In this document: in pieces, positions 57,573 to 64,000 of the stretch | Position numbering within the stretch: position 1 is the first letter of the stretch | Layout: every line of letters starts with the position of its first letter | Assembly: GCA_963792205.1 (NCBI GenBank) | Contig: CAWBVI010000002.1 | Span: forward strand, 930,001 to 994,000 | Source of the DNA: DATDAH01 sp963792205 | Lineage (GTDB): Bacteria; Actinomycetota; Acidimicrobiia; Acidimicrobiales; DATDAH01 | DNA length: 64,000 bases | Direction of reading: 5' to 3' | Position numbers and translations under genes: made by a program | Notes under the pieces: model-generated | What the model saw: the letters and a program-made list of their open reading frames with translations, nothing else | Told to the model about the DNA's origin: nothing | Database searches by the model: none

Positions 57573-58646
57573 GTGAGCGTGACCCCTCCCAGCGACTGGC
57601 CTGACGTGGCCTGGGCGCACGCCCCGCTGGCGGTCGGCGTCGGAGCCGCCCGCGATCGGGTCGAGCGGGAGGCGATCGAGGATGCCGCGCTGGCCCCGTC
57701 GGCGACGCGTGCCGTCGGTGGCGGTCGCCGGGGTGACCACGAGTCGCCCGACCCGCACCGGACCTGCTTCGAGCGGGATCTCGACCGGATCCAGCACAGC
57801 CGGCCCTTCCGCCGGCTGGCCGGCAAGTGCCAGGTGTACCTCGCCCCCGACGACGACCACCTGCGCACCCGGCTGACCCACGCCATCGAGGTCGGGCAGG
57901 TGGCGGTGTCCATCGCCCGGCCGACCCGCCTGAACGAGGCGCTCACGCTGGCGGCGGCCCTCGGCCACGACTGCGGCCACGGCCCCGCCGGCCATGCGTC
58001 TGAGGACGCCCTCTCGCCCTACCTGCCCGGCGGCTACCACCACGCGGTCTATGGGGCCGATGTGGTCCTGGAGCCGCTCAACCTCTGCACGGAGACGCTC
58101 GACGCCATCCGGAACCACTCGTGGAACCGGCCGGCGCCGTCGACGCCCGAGGGCGAGGTCGTGGCCTGGGCCGACCGCATCGCCTACGTCTGCCACGACT
58201 TCGAGGACGCGGTCGACGCCGGGGTGGTCTCGCCCGGCGACCTGCCCGCCGAGGTCACCGACGTGGTGGGCGACGTCCGGCGGGTGCAGCTCGGGGCCTT
58301 CATCCGGGCGATGATCGAGACCATCGCCGCCACCGGGCGGGTGGGCATGCGCCAGCCCGAGGCCGACGCCCTGGCCGCCTTCCGGGCCTTCAACTACGAG
58401 CGCATCTACCTCCGACCCGAGGCCGCCGAGCAGGCCGAGCGGGTCAACGCCATGCTGCGCCAGCTGACCGAGTGGTTCATCGCCAACCCCCGGGCCCTCG
58501 GCGACGGCCAGGTGCTCCGCGCGGGGTCCACCGAGGCGGCCGAAGCCGCCGTGCGCTACGTCAGCGGCATGACCGACCGCTTCGCCCTGCGCCTCGCCGT
58601 CGACCGCCTCGGCTGGTCCGTGACCGATCTCCCCACCGGCGTGTAG
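57573..58646 (+). CDS. dgt: Deoxyguanosinetriphosphate triphosphohydrolase-like protein
   Basis: 357-residue HD-domain nucleotide hydrolase that turns dNTP into nucleoside and triphosphate. Dgt signature: FERDLDRIQHSRPFRRLAGKCQVYL, metal ligands in RLTHAIEV, HDCGHGPAGH and the Asp in WADRIAYVCHDFEDA. Length fits the type 2 dGTPase-like group. GTG start with TAGGGT 6 bases upstream. Placed between rpmA and obgE, which are adjacent in most genomes, so it is an insertion into a conserved operon; its promoter makes it independent. Confidence 0.92.
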   Translation: MSVTPPSDWPDVAWAHAPLAVGVGAARDRVEREAIEDAALAPSATRAVGGGRRGDHESPDPHRTCFERDLDRIQHSRPFRRLAGKCQVYLAPDDDHLRTRLTHAIEVGQVAVSIARPTRLNEALTLAAALGHDCGHGPAGHASEDALSPYLPGGYHHAVYGADVVLEPLNLCTETLDAIRNHSWNRPAPSTPEGEVVAWADRIAYVCHDFEDAVDAGVVSPGDLPAEVTDVVGDVRRVQLGAFIRAMIETIAATGRVGMRQPEADALAAFRAFNYERIYLRPEAAEQAERVNAMLRQLTEWFIANPRALGDGQVLRAGSTEAAEAAVRYVSGMTDRFALRLAVDRLGWSVTDLPTGV

Positions 58647-58680
58647 CCCGAACCTCCCGGGACCCGCCTGGGGGCGGCCG

Positions 58681-58686
58681 TATCCT
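58681..58686 (+). promoter_or_regulatory. Minus-10-like TATCCT of obgE, leaderless layout
   Basis: TATCCT lies 6 bases before GTG 58693 in the 46-bp gap after dgt, with no Shine-Dalgarno. Confidence 0.5.
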
Positions 58687-58692
58687 CCCGGG

Positions 58693-59952
58693 GTGGCCGG
58701 GTTCGTGGACGAGGCGCAGCTGTGCGCCAAGGGCGGTGACGGGGGCGCGGGGTGCGTCGCGTTCCGCCGCGAGGCGCACGTGTCCCGGGGCGGGCCCGAT
58801 GGTGGCGACGGCGGCGGGGGTGGCGACGTCTGGCTGGTGGCCGACCGCAACGTCGCCTCGCTGCTGGCCTTCCGGGACCACCCGCACCGCCGGGCCCAGA
58901 ACGGTGTCCACGGCCAGGGCAAGAAGAAGCACGGGGCCGACGGCAACGGGCTCGAGATCCCCGTCCCGGAGGGGACCCAGGTCAAGGACCGCGACGGCAC
59001 CCTCCTGGCCGACCTGAGCCATGCCGGTGATCGCTGGCGGGCGGTCGAGGGCGGCCGCGGCGGCCGGGGCAACGCCCGCTTCCTGAGCAACCGGCGCCGG
59101 GCGCCCGCCTTCGCCGAGCAGGGCGAGGCGGGGGAGGAGATCTGGTTCGACCTGGAGCTCAAGCTGCTGGCCGACGTCGCCCTCGTGGGGTTCCCGAACG
59201 TGGGCAAGAGCACCTTGATCGCCCGCATCTCGGCGGCCAAGCCCAAGATCGCCGATTACCCGTTCACCACGCTGGAGCCGAACCTGGGTGTGGTGCGCCA
59301 CGATGACGTCGAGTTCGTGGTCGCCGACATCCCCGGGCTCATCGAGGGAGCCAGCGAGGGCAAGGGCCTCGGGCACCGCTTCCTCCGCCACATCGAGCGC
59401 GCCCGCGCGCTGGTCGTGCTGTGCGACCTCGCGGCGGCCGACGGGACGAGCGTGGCCGAGCAGCAGAAGGTCCTGCTCGCCGAGCTGGGGCGGTACCAGC
59501 CCGACCTGCTGGAACGCCCCCGGCTCGTCGTCGGCTCACGAGCCGACCTGGTGGCGGAGCCCGATCGCACCGGGCTCGACCTCGTCATCTCGTCGGTCAC
59601 CGGCGCCGGGGTGGACGAGCTGATCGGGCGCCTGGCCGAGCTGGTGGTCGAGACCCGGGCGGCCGAGCCCGAGGCCGCCGACGGCGTCCAGGGCCCGGCC
59701 TTCGTGCTCCACCGCCCGGGGGCCGATGCCTTCGACGTCCACCGCGACGACGACGGCGCCTTCGCCGTGGAGGGTCGGGCCGCCGAGCGGGCCGTCGCCC
59801 TCTCCGACCTCACCGACCCCGACGCCCTCGAGGTCGCCCACGGCCGGCTCCGCCGCCTCGGGGTCGACCGGGCCCTGGCTCGGGCCGGGGCGAAGGCGGG
59901 CGACACCGTCCGGATCGGTGACCTGGCCTTCGACTACGAGCCCGAGGCCTGA
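58693..59952 (+). CDS. obgE: GTPase Obg (CgtA) with altered G4 motif
   Basis: 419-residue Obg GTPase for late 50S ribosome assembly and stress control. The Gly-rich Obg fold (about 1-155, with GGDGGGGGDVWLV and VEGGRGGRGNARFLSNRR), the G domain with G1 GFPNVGKST, G2 YPFTTLEPN and G3 DIPGLIEGA, then the C-terminal OCT domain (about 330-419, FVLHRPGADAFDVHRDDDGAFAVEGR). G4, normally NKxD, reads SRAD (VVGSRADLV), so guanine recognition keeps only the aspartate. GTG start with TATCCT 6 bases upstream. proB begins 4 bases after its stop. Confidence 0.94.
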   Translation: MAGFVDEAQLCAKGGDGGAGCVAFRREAHVSRGGPDGGDGGGGGDVWLVADRNVASLLAFRDHPHRRAQNGVHGQGKKKHGADGNGLEIPVPEGTQVKDRDGTLLADLSHAGDRWRAVEGGRGGRGNARFLSNRRRAPAFAEQGEAGEEIWFDLELKLLADVALVGFPNVGKSTLIARISAAKPKIADYPFTTLEPNLGVVRHDDVEFVVADIPGLIEGASEGKGLGHRFLRHIERARALVVLCDLAAADGTSVAEQQKVLLAELGRYQPDLLERPRLVVGSRADLVAEPDRTGLDLVISSVTGAGVDELIGRLAELVVETRAAEPEAADGVQGPAFVLHRPGADAFDVHRDDDGAFAVEGRAAERAVALSDLTDPDALEVAHGRLRRLGVDRALARAGAKAGDTVRIGDLAFDYEPEA

Positions 59953-59956
59953 TCCC

Positions 59957-61048
59957 GTGATCGTCGTCGTCAAGATCGGGACCTCGTCCATCACCGATCC
60001 TCGAGGTCACCTCGACCCCGAGGCCATCGGCGAGCTCTGCGGCCAGGTGGCCGATCTCGTCCAGGCGGGCCACCGGGTGGTCGTGGTGACCTCCGGTGGC
60101 ATCGCGGCCGGCCTCCCTGCCCTCGGCCTGAGTGCCGAGGACCGCCCCCGCGATGCGGTCACCCTGCAGGCGGCGTCCGCCGTCGGCCAGAGCCGGCTCA
60201 TGGGCCTCTACGACGACGCGCTGGCCAAGCGCGATCTGACCGCGGGTCAGGTGCTGCTGGCGCCCCGGGACTTCATGATCCGCTCGCAGTACCTCTACGC
60301 CCGGGGGACGCTCGAGCGGCTGCTCGAGCTCGGCGTGATCCCGGTGATCAACGAGAACGACGCCATCGCCGACGACGAGATCCGCTTCGGGGACAACGAC
60401 CGCCTGTCCGCGCTGGTGGCCCACCTGCTGGGCGCCGACCTGCTGATCCTGCTCACCGACACGCCCGGATTGCTCACGGCCGACCCCCGGCTGGACCAGG
60501 CCGCCTCGCTCATCGAGGAGATCGTCGAGGTCGACCAGGAGATCGAGGCGCTGGCGGGAGCGACGGGCACCGCGCGGGGGAGCGGCGGCATGGCGTCGAA
60601 GATCACCGCGGCCAAGATCTCGGCTTGGTCGGGTGTGCGGGCGGTCATCGCCGACGCCCGGCGTCCGGGCGTGATGGCCGGGGCGGTGGCCGGCGAGGCG
60701 GTGGGCACGCTCGTCCAGCCCCGGGAGAAGCGCCTGGCCAGCCGCAAGCTGTGGATCGCCTTCGCCGTCGGCTCGGCGGGCACCGTGGTGGTCGACGCCG
60801 GCGCCCGGCGGGCGCTGGTCGAGGGCAAGCGCTCCCTGCTGCCGGCAGGGATCGTGAACGTGGAGGGCCGCTTCGACCCCGACGATGCGGTCGAGGTGGC
60901 GGGGCCCGACGGGGTGGTGTTCGCCAAGGGCCTCGTCCGGGTCGATTCGGTCCGGATGGCCTCAGCGGCCGGCAAGCAGACCGCCGACCTCCCCGATGGC
61001 ACCCCGCACGAGGTCATCCATCGGGACGACCTCGTGGTCCTGCCCTAG
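59957..61048 (+). CDS. proB: Glutamate 5-kinase
   Basis: 363-residue first enzyme of proline synthesis. Amino-acid kinase domain: VVVKIGTSSI, VTSGGIAAG, PVINENDAIADDEIRFGDNDRLSALVA, DTPGLLTADPR and GTARGSGGMASKI. A complete PUA domain (about 270-363, KLWIAFAVGSAGTVVVDAGARRALVEGKRSLLPAGI) follows. Four bases after obgE, in operon. The next enzyme, proA, does not follow; instead the gene converges on the pspA-like gene and the two stops share CTAG. Confidence 0.95.
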   Translation: MIVVVKIGTSSITDPRGHLDPEAIGELCGQVADLVQAGHRVVVVTSGGIAAGLPALGLSAEDRPRDAVTLQAASAVGQSRLMGLYDDALAKRDLTAGQVLLAPRDFMIRSQYLYARGTLERLLELGVIPVINENDAIADDEIRFGDNDRLSALVAHLLGADLLILLTDTPGLLTADPRLDQAASLIEEIVEVDQEIEALAGATGTARGSGGMASKITAAKISAWSGVRAVIADARRPGVMAGAVAGEAVGTLVQPREKRLASRKLWIAFAVGSAGTVVVDAGARRALVEGKRSLLPAGIVNVEGRFDPDDAVEVAGPDGVVFAKGLVRVDSVRMASAAGKQTADLPDGTPHEVIHRDDLVVLP

Positions 61049-61806
61049 GCCTCGGGGGAGGGCTCCTCGGCTTCCGCCGGCGCGGCGGCCAGCCCCAGCT
61101 GCTCGCGCATGGCGTCGAGGCGGGCATGGGCTTCGCTCGAGCGCGTGGCGCGCTCGACCTCGAGCATGCGGGTCTCGACCGATCCCTCGGAGAGCTCGGC
61201 CATGCCGGTGGCCTTGGCGTAGCGGGCCTCGATCTTCTCCCGGACCTCGTCGAAGGTCGGGACGTCCTGGCCCACGGTCTCGGAGAGCTGGGCCATGGCC
61301 GTGTTCATCTGCTCCTGCATCTTGGCCTGGTCGAGCTGGCCCAGGAGCTTCTGCTTCTCGGTGAGCTTCTCCTGGACCGCGATGGAGTTCTGCTCGACGG
61401 CCGACTTGGCCTGTTCGACCGCCCGGGCGTTGTCGAGGTGCAGCGACTTGAGGTCCTCGACCTCGCGCTCGATCTCGATCATGCGGGTGGCGATGGTCTC
61501 GGCCGTGGTCGTGAACTCGTCCGCCTTGTTGCCCTCGCCCTTCTTGGTGGCGTCGTCGGCCATCATCAGGGCCTGCCGGGCCTGGGCGTTGGTCTTCTCG
61601 AGGTCCTCCATGCGCCGGTTCAGCCGCAGCTCGGTCTGCTTCTGGTTGGCGATGACGTTGGCGGCCTGCTCCTTGAGGCGCCGGTGCTGGTCCTGGGCCT
61701 CACGGATCGCCTGTTCGAGCTGGACCTTGGGGTCGGCCCGGGCCTCGAAGTCCCCGCTGAGCTTGGCCGTCAGGTAGTTCCACCAGCGGCGGAAGAGCTT
61801 GATCAT
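61045..61806 (-). CDS. PspA/IM30 family protein
   Basis: 253-residue, almost fully helical coiled-coil protein of the PspA/Vipp1 ESCRT-III-like family, which binds stressed membranes. An amphipathic N-terminal helix (LFRRWWNYLTAKLSGDFEARADPKVQLEQAI) is followed by the long hairpin QDQHRRLKEQAANVIANQKQTELRL and further helices; the acidic C-terminus (AEAEEPSPEA) is free. The start ATG 61806 has TAGGCT 7 bases upstream, overlapping the murJ stop. Stress-induced in relatives; no regulator gene is nearby. Confidence 0.9.
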   Translation of the reverse strand: MIKLFRRWWNYLTAKLSGDFEARADPKVQLEQAIREAQDQHRRLKEQAANVIANQKQTELRLNRRMEDLEKTNAQARQALMMADDATKKGEGNKADEFTTTAETIATRMIEIEREVEDLKSLHLDNARAVEQAKSAVEQNSIAVQEKLTEKQKLLGQLDQAKMQEQMNTAMAQLSETVGQDVPTFDEVREKIEARYAKATGMAELSEGSVETRMLEVERATRSSEAHARLDAMREQLGLAAAPAEAEEPSPEA

Positions 61807-61813
61807 GGGCGAG

Positions 61814-61819
61814 AGCCTA
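61814..61819 (-). promoter_or_regulatory. Minus-10-like TAGGCT of the pspA-like gene, on the murJ stop
   Basis: TAGGCT on the minus strand begins with the TAG stop of murJ (61819-61817) and lies 7 bases before ATG 61806. It allows separate expression of the stress protein from the murJ transcript. Confidence 0.5.
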
Positions 61820-63517
61820 CGACCTCCCGGCGCGGCCCGGGAGACGACGCCGGACGGGGCGCAGCACGTCGCGGACCTCGGGCGCGCCGAGCCGGTCGGC
61901 GACCAGCAGGTAGATCCCGCCGCCGACGGCGAGGACGAGCGGGGCCCGCAGGAGCGTCGGTAGTCCGCCCGTCACCACCATGAGCACGATCATCACCACC
62001 CCGCTGATCAGCGCCGGCGCGACGAAGCGCACCTGCTGGTGCGCCACCCGCACCGGACGGCCCAGGTGCTGGCGGGCCTTGCGCTGCAGGAGGACGACCT
62101 CGACGAGCGCCCCCACGCTGGCGGCGAGAGCGAGACCAGCCGCCCCGAGGCGCAGCGGCAGGTCGTCGCCGCTCCTCGCCGCCTCCGACAGGGGCTTCAG
62201 GGGGGCGGGCAGGTCGCCCCACCCGGTGACCTCGCCGGCCCCGACGACGAGGCGCTCGAACTGGAACATCAGCACGATGCCCAGGACGGAGGAGATGGTC
62301 ACCCGCACGACGGCGTAGACCGCGGTGGCCCGGACGTCGCCGACGGCGTAGAGGAGGTTCTGGAGGAGGCGGGAGGCGCCGATCGACAGCAGCCCCGTGG
62401 CATACGCGGCCAGGATCAGCCAGACCAGCGTGGTGTCGTCGGCCTCGAAGCGCCCCCGCTCGTAGATCGCCCCGACGATGGCGCTGCCGGCGGTGATGTA
62501 GGCGACCACCGTGAACGTCATGAAGAAGGAGATCCGCCCGAGCCCGCGGTCGAGGCGCTCGATCAGGGCCGCCGGGTCGGTGCTCGTGCGGGAGAGCTCG
62601 GGTAGCTCGGCGGCGGCCACGCTCACGGCGAAGAGGCTGATGGGGAGGATGTAGAGGACCTGGGCGTAGCCGAGGGCCGCCACCGCGCCGGTGGTCAGCA
62701 GCGACGCCAGCACGAGGTCGACGAAGGCCACGAACTGCACCGCTCCCCGGCCGAGGATGGCGGGCCCGAACCGGCGGATCGATGTTCGGACCCCGTCGAC
62801 GTCGGTGCGCAGGCTCAACCGGATCCCCGGGTCGACCTTGCGGACGGAGGGCACCTGGATGAGGAACTGGAGCAACCCACCGACGAAGACGCCCCAGGCG
62901 AGCGCTTCGGCCACGTCGGCCTCGCCCCAGCTCCGCAGGCCGACGAAGAAGAGCACGGCGATCTGGGCCGCGTTCCAGACCACCGGGGCCACGTACGCCA
63001 GGAAGAACCGGCGGTGACTGTTGAGCACGCCCAGGCACCACGCGGAGAGGACCAGGAACCCGATCCCCGCGGTCACGATCCGGACGAGGTCGACGGTCAG
63101 GTCATGGGCATCGCCGCTGAACCCCGGGGCGAGGACGGCCGTGAGGGGCTCGGCGAAGACGACGCCGACGACCACCAGCACACCGGTGAGCAGGCTGAGC
63201 AGGCCCGCGATCGCCCCGGCCAGGCGGCCGGCGTCCTCCTCCCGGCCCTCGGCCAGGAACTTGGAGTACACGGGGATGAACGCGGCCGAGAGCACGCCTT
63301 CGCCGAGGAGGTTCTGGAGGAGGTTCGGGATGCGGAGTGCGGCCCGGAACGCGTCGGCCGCCACGCCGGCCCCGAGGTAGGCCCCCATCGCCGACTCCCG
63401 CACCAACCCTGCGGTGCGGGAGAGGAAGATGCCGGCGGCGACGAGGGCCGATGAACGGCCGGTGTCCGGTACGGGAAGCTGCTCCTCCGCGGGGAGTGGT
63501 GCCCCGGGGTCGGTCAC
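61817..63517 (-). CDS. murJ: Lipid II flippase MurJ (MviN)
   Basis: 566-residue MOP-superfamily flippase with about 14 helices. The MurJ start SSALVAAGIFLSRTAGLVRESAMGAYLGAGVAADAFRAALRIPNLLQNLLGEGVLSAAFIPVYSKFL is the strongest family block, including the functional Arg and Asp in helices 1-2, and FGPAILGRGAVQFVAFVD and YAQVLYILPISLFAVSVAAAELPELSR follow. The C-terminal tail is short and basic, with no fused kinase or pseudokinase domain such as the mycobacterial enzyme carries. GTG 63517 overlaps the stop of the upstream gene by four bases. Confidence 0.94.
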   Translation of the reverse strand: MTDPGAPLPAEEQLPVPDTGRSSALVAAGIFLSRTAGLVRESAMGAYLGAGVAADAFRAALRIPNLLQNLLGEGVLSAAFIPVYSKFLAEGREEDAGRLAGAIAGLLSLLTGVLVVVGVVFAEPLTAVLAPGFSGDAHDLTVDLVRIVTAGIGFLVLSAWCLGVLNSHRRFFLAYVAPVVWNAAQIAVLFFVGLRSWGEADVAEALAWGVFVGGLLQFLIQVPSVRKVDPGIRLSLRTDVDGVRTSIRRFGPAILGRGAVQFVAFVDLVLASLLTTGAVAALGYAQVLYILPISLFAVSVAAAELPELSRTSTDPAALIERLDRGLGRISFFMTFTVVAYITAGSAIVGAIYERGRFEADDTTLVWLILAAYATGLLSIGASRLLQNLLYAVGDVRATAVYAVVRVTISSVLGIVLMFQFERLVVGAGEVTGWGDLPAPLKPLSEAARSGDDLPLRLGAAGLALAASVGALVEVVLLQRKARQHLGRPVRVAHQQVRFVAPALISGVVMIVLMVVTGGLPTLLRAPLVLAVGGGIYLLVADRLGAPEVRDVLRPVRRRLPGRAGRS

Positions 63518-64000
63518 GGGGGCAGGGCCGGGCCGCCGTCGGCCTCGTCGAGGGCGAGGCGCAGGGCCTCCATCTCCTCCAGCACCTCGTCGACGGTGGT
63601 GTTCACCCCGCCCAGCTCGGAGGGATCGGCGCCCACCGAGAGCTCGAGCGAGCGGGCGACGGCCTCGTCGAGGCGGGCATCGAGGAGCGTGAGCCGGTCC
63701 CGGGTCTCCGAGAGCACGCGGTCGATGCGCTGGGCGCTGGCCAGCTGGGCCTCGAGCGCCTCGACGGTCCGCTCCCGGCTCGGGGAGGCGCTCTGCTCGA
63801 CCTGGGCCAGCTCGGCGAGCACCCGGTCCGTGTCGATCTGGCGCCGGACGTCTTCGAGGGTCTGCCCCCGCTGCGCGACCTGCCCCGCCTCCTGGACGCC
63901 CTGGTCGAGGCGGGCGGCGATGAGCTGGAGGCGGTCCTTGAGGGGCCCCGGCGCCACGCCGGCGGTGGCGACGCTGAAGCGGTTCTGGGCCTGGATGGCC
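63514..64000 (-). CDS. C-terminal part of a coiled-coil protein, cut by the window end
   Basis: At least 162 residues; the frame is open to the last base of the window, so the N-terminus is missing. A GTG at 63957 could start a short form, but the reading continues upstream with similar character (QAQNRFSVATAGVAPG). The visible part is helical with heptad-like stretches (LEDVRRQIDTDRVLAELAQVEQ, LEAQLASAQRIDRVLSETRDRLTLLDARL), ending ALDEADGGPALPP. No enzymatic motif. Coupled to murJ by a four-base overlap, so it probably acts at the membrane or wall. Family not recognised. Confidence 0.65.
   Translation of the reverse strand, partial: AIQAQNRFSVATAGVAPGPLKDRLQLIAARLDQGVQEAGQVAQRGQTLEDVRRQIDTDRVLAELAQVEQSASPSRERTVEALEAQLASAQRIDRVLSETRDRLTLLDARLDEAVARSLELSVGADPSELGGVNTTVDEVLEEMEALRLALDEADGGPALPP

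Overview
The window is a GC-rich (roughly 70 percent) bacterial chromosome segment with dense, mostly housekeeping gene content. Gene order points to an actinobacterium. The mec-cysM-murI-(MBL)-rph-rdgB order matches the mycobacterial Rv1334-Rv1341 locus, and tig-clpP-clpX ... folC-ndk-mreBCD-mrdA-rodA-(radical SAM pair)-rng-rplU-rpmA-obgE-proB matches the streptomycete order. Deep-branching features (single separated clpP genes, many leaderless starts, loss of valS, cysO and proA from their usual places) suggest class Acidimicrobiia; that class assignment is inference.

Layout. 1-10.9 kb: small metabolic operons (thioredoxin-like protein, methyltransferase/Rieske/epimerase/SDR operon, PLP decarboxylase, acyl-CoA dehydrogenase, LigD-type polymerase/DUF952/nitronate monooxygenase operon, lipoprotein, hexapeptide acyltransferase, MFS exporter). 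11-13.3 kb: a lower-GC HNH gene abutting the tmRNA gene ssrA, then a small membrane protein, smpB and a SnoaL-like gene: the trans-translation block. 13.3-18.9 kb: mec-cysM, a Coq4-like gene, murI, MBL phosphodiesterase-like, rph and a frameshifted rdgB. 18.9-28.3 kb: a D-threonine-aldolase/alanine-racemase-like gene directly behind tRNA-Leu, a lone clpP, a lipoprotein, an AddB/AddA-type recombination nuclease-helicase pair and rpe. 28.3-32 kb: five tRNA genes (Lys, His, Arg, Gly, Pro) around a YibE/F - TIGR03943 - DUF318 permease set. 32-38.9 kb: a surface protein with internal repeats, a large secreted M4 metalloprotease and an MBOAT acyltransferase. 39-43.9 kb: tig-clpP-clpX-(small membrane protein)-folC. 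44.2-46 kb: a frameshifted DUF222-HNH gene and a MaoC-like hydratase. 46-57.5 kb: ndk, the rod-shape/elongasome operon mreBCD-mrdA-rodA, a radical SAM pair, rng, rplU and rpmA. 57.5-64 kb: dgt, obgE, proB, then pspA-like and murJ on the opposite strand and a gene cut by the window end.

Regulation visible in sequence. Most first genes of transcription units have no Shine-Dalgarno; instead a TAnnnT (sometimes CAnnnT) hexamer sits 6-10 bases (12 in one case) before ATG/GTG, the layout of leaderless transcription. I list about twenty such sites. They fixed several start codons (nitronate monooxygenase, HNH, MaoC). In two places the minus-10 hexamers of divergent genes overlap and share the same TA pair. 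Within operons genes are joined by ATGA/GTGA overlaps.

Most notable points: the tRNA-Leu gene ends 4 bases before the ATG of the next gene, so tRNA 3-prime processing would itself create a leaderless mRNA; a 46-base hairpin overlaps the tmRNA 3-prime acceptor strand; two genes (rdgB, DUF222-HNH) are frameshifted; mec/cysM lacks its usual partner cysO; AddB lacks a Walker A motif but keeps the four iron-sulfur cysteines; Obg has a changed G4 motif. I found no CRISPR array, prophage, IS element or rRNA.
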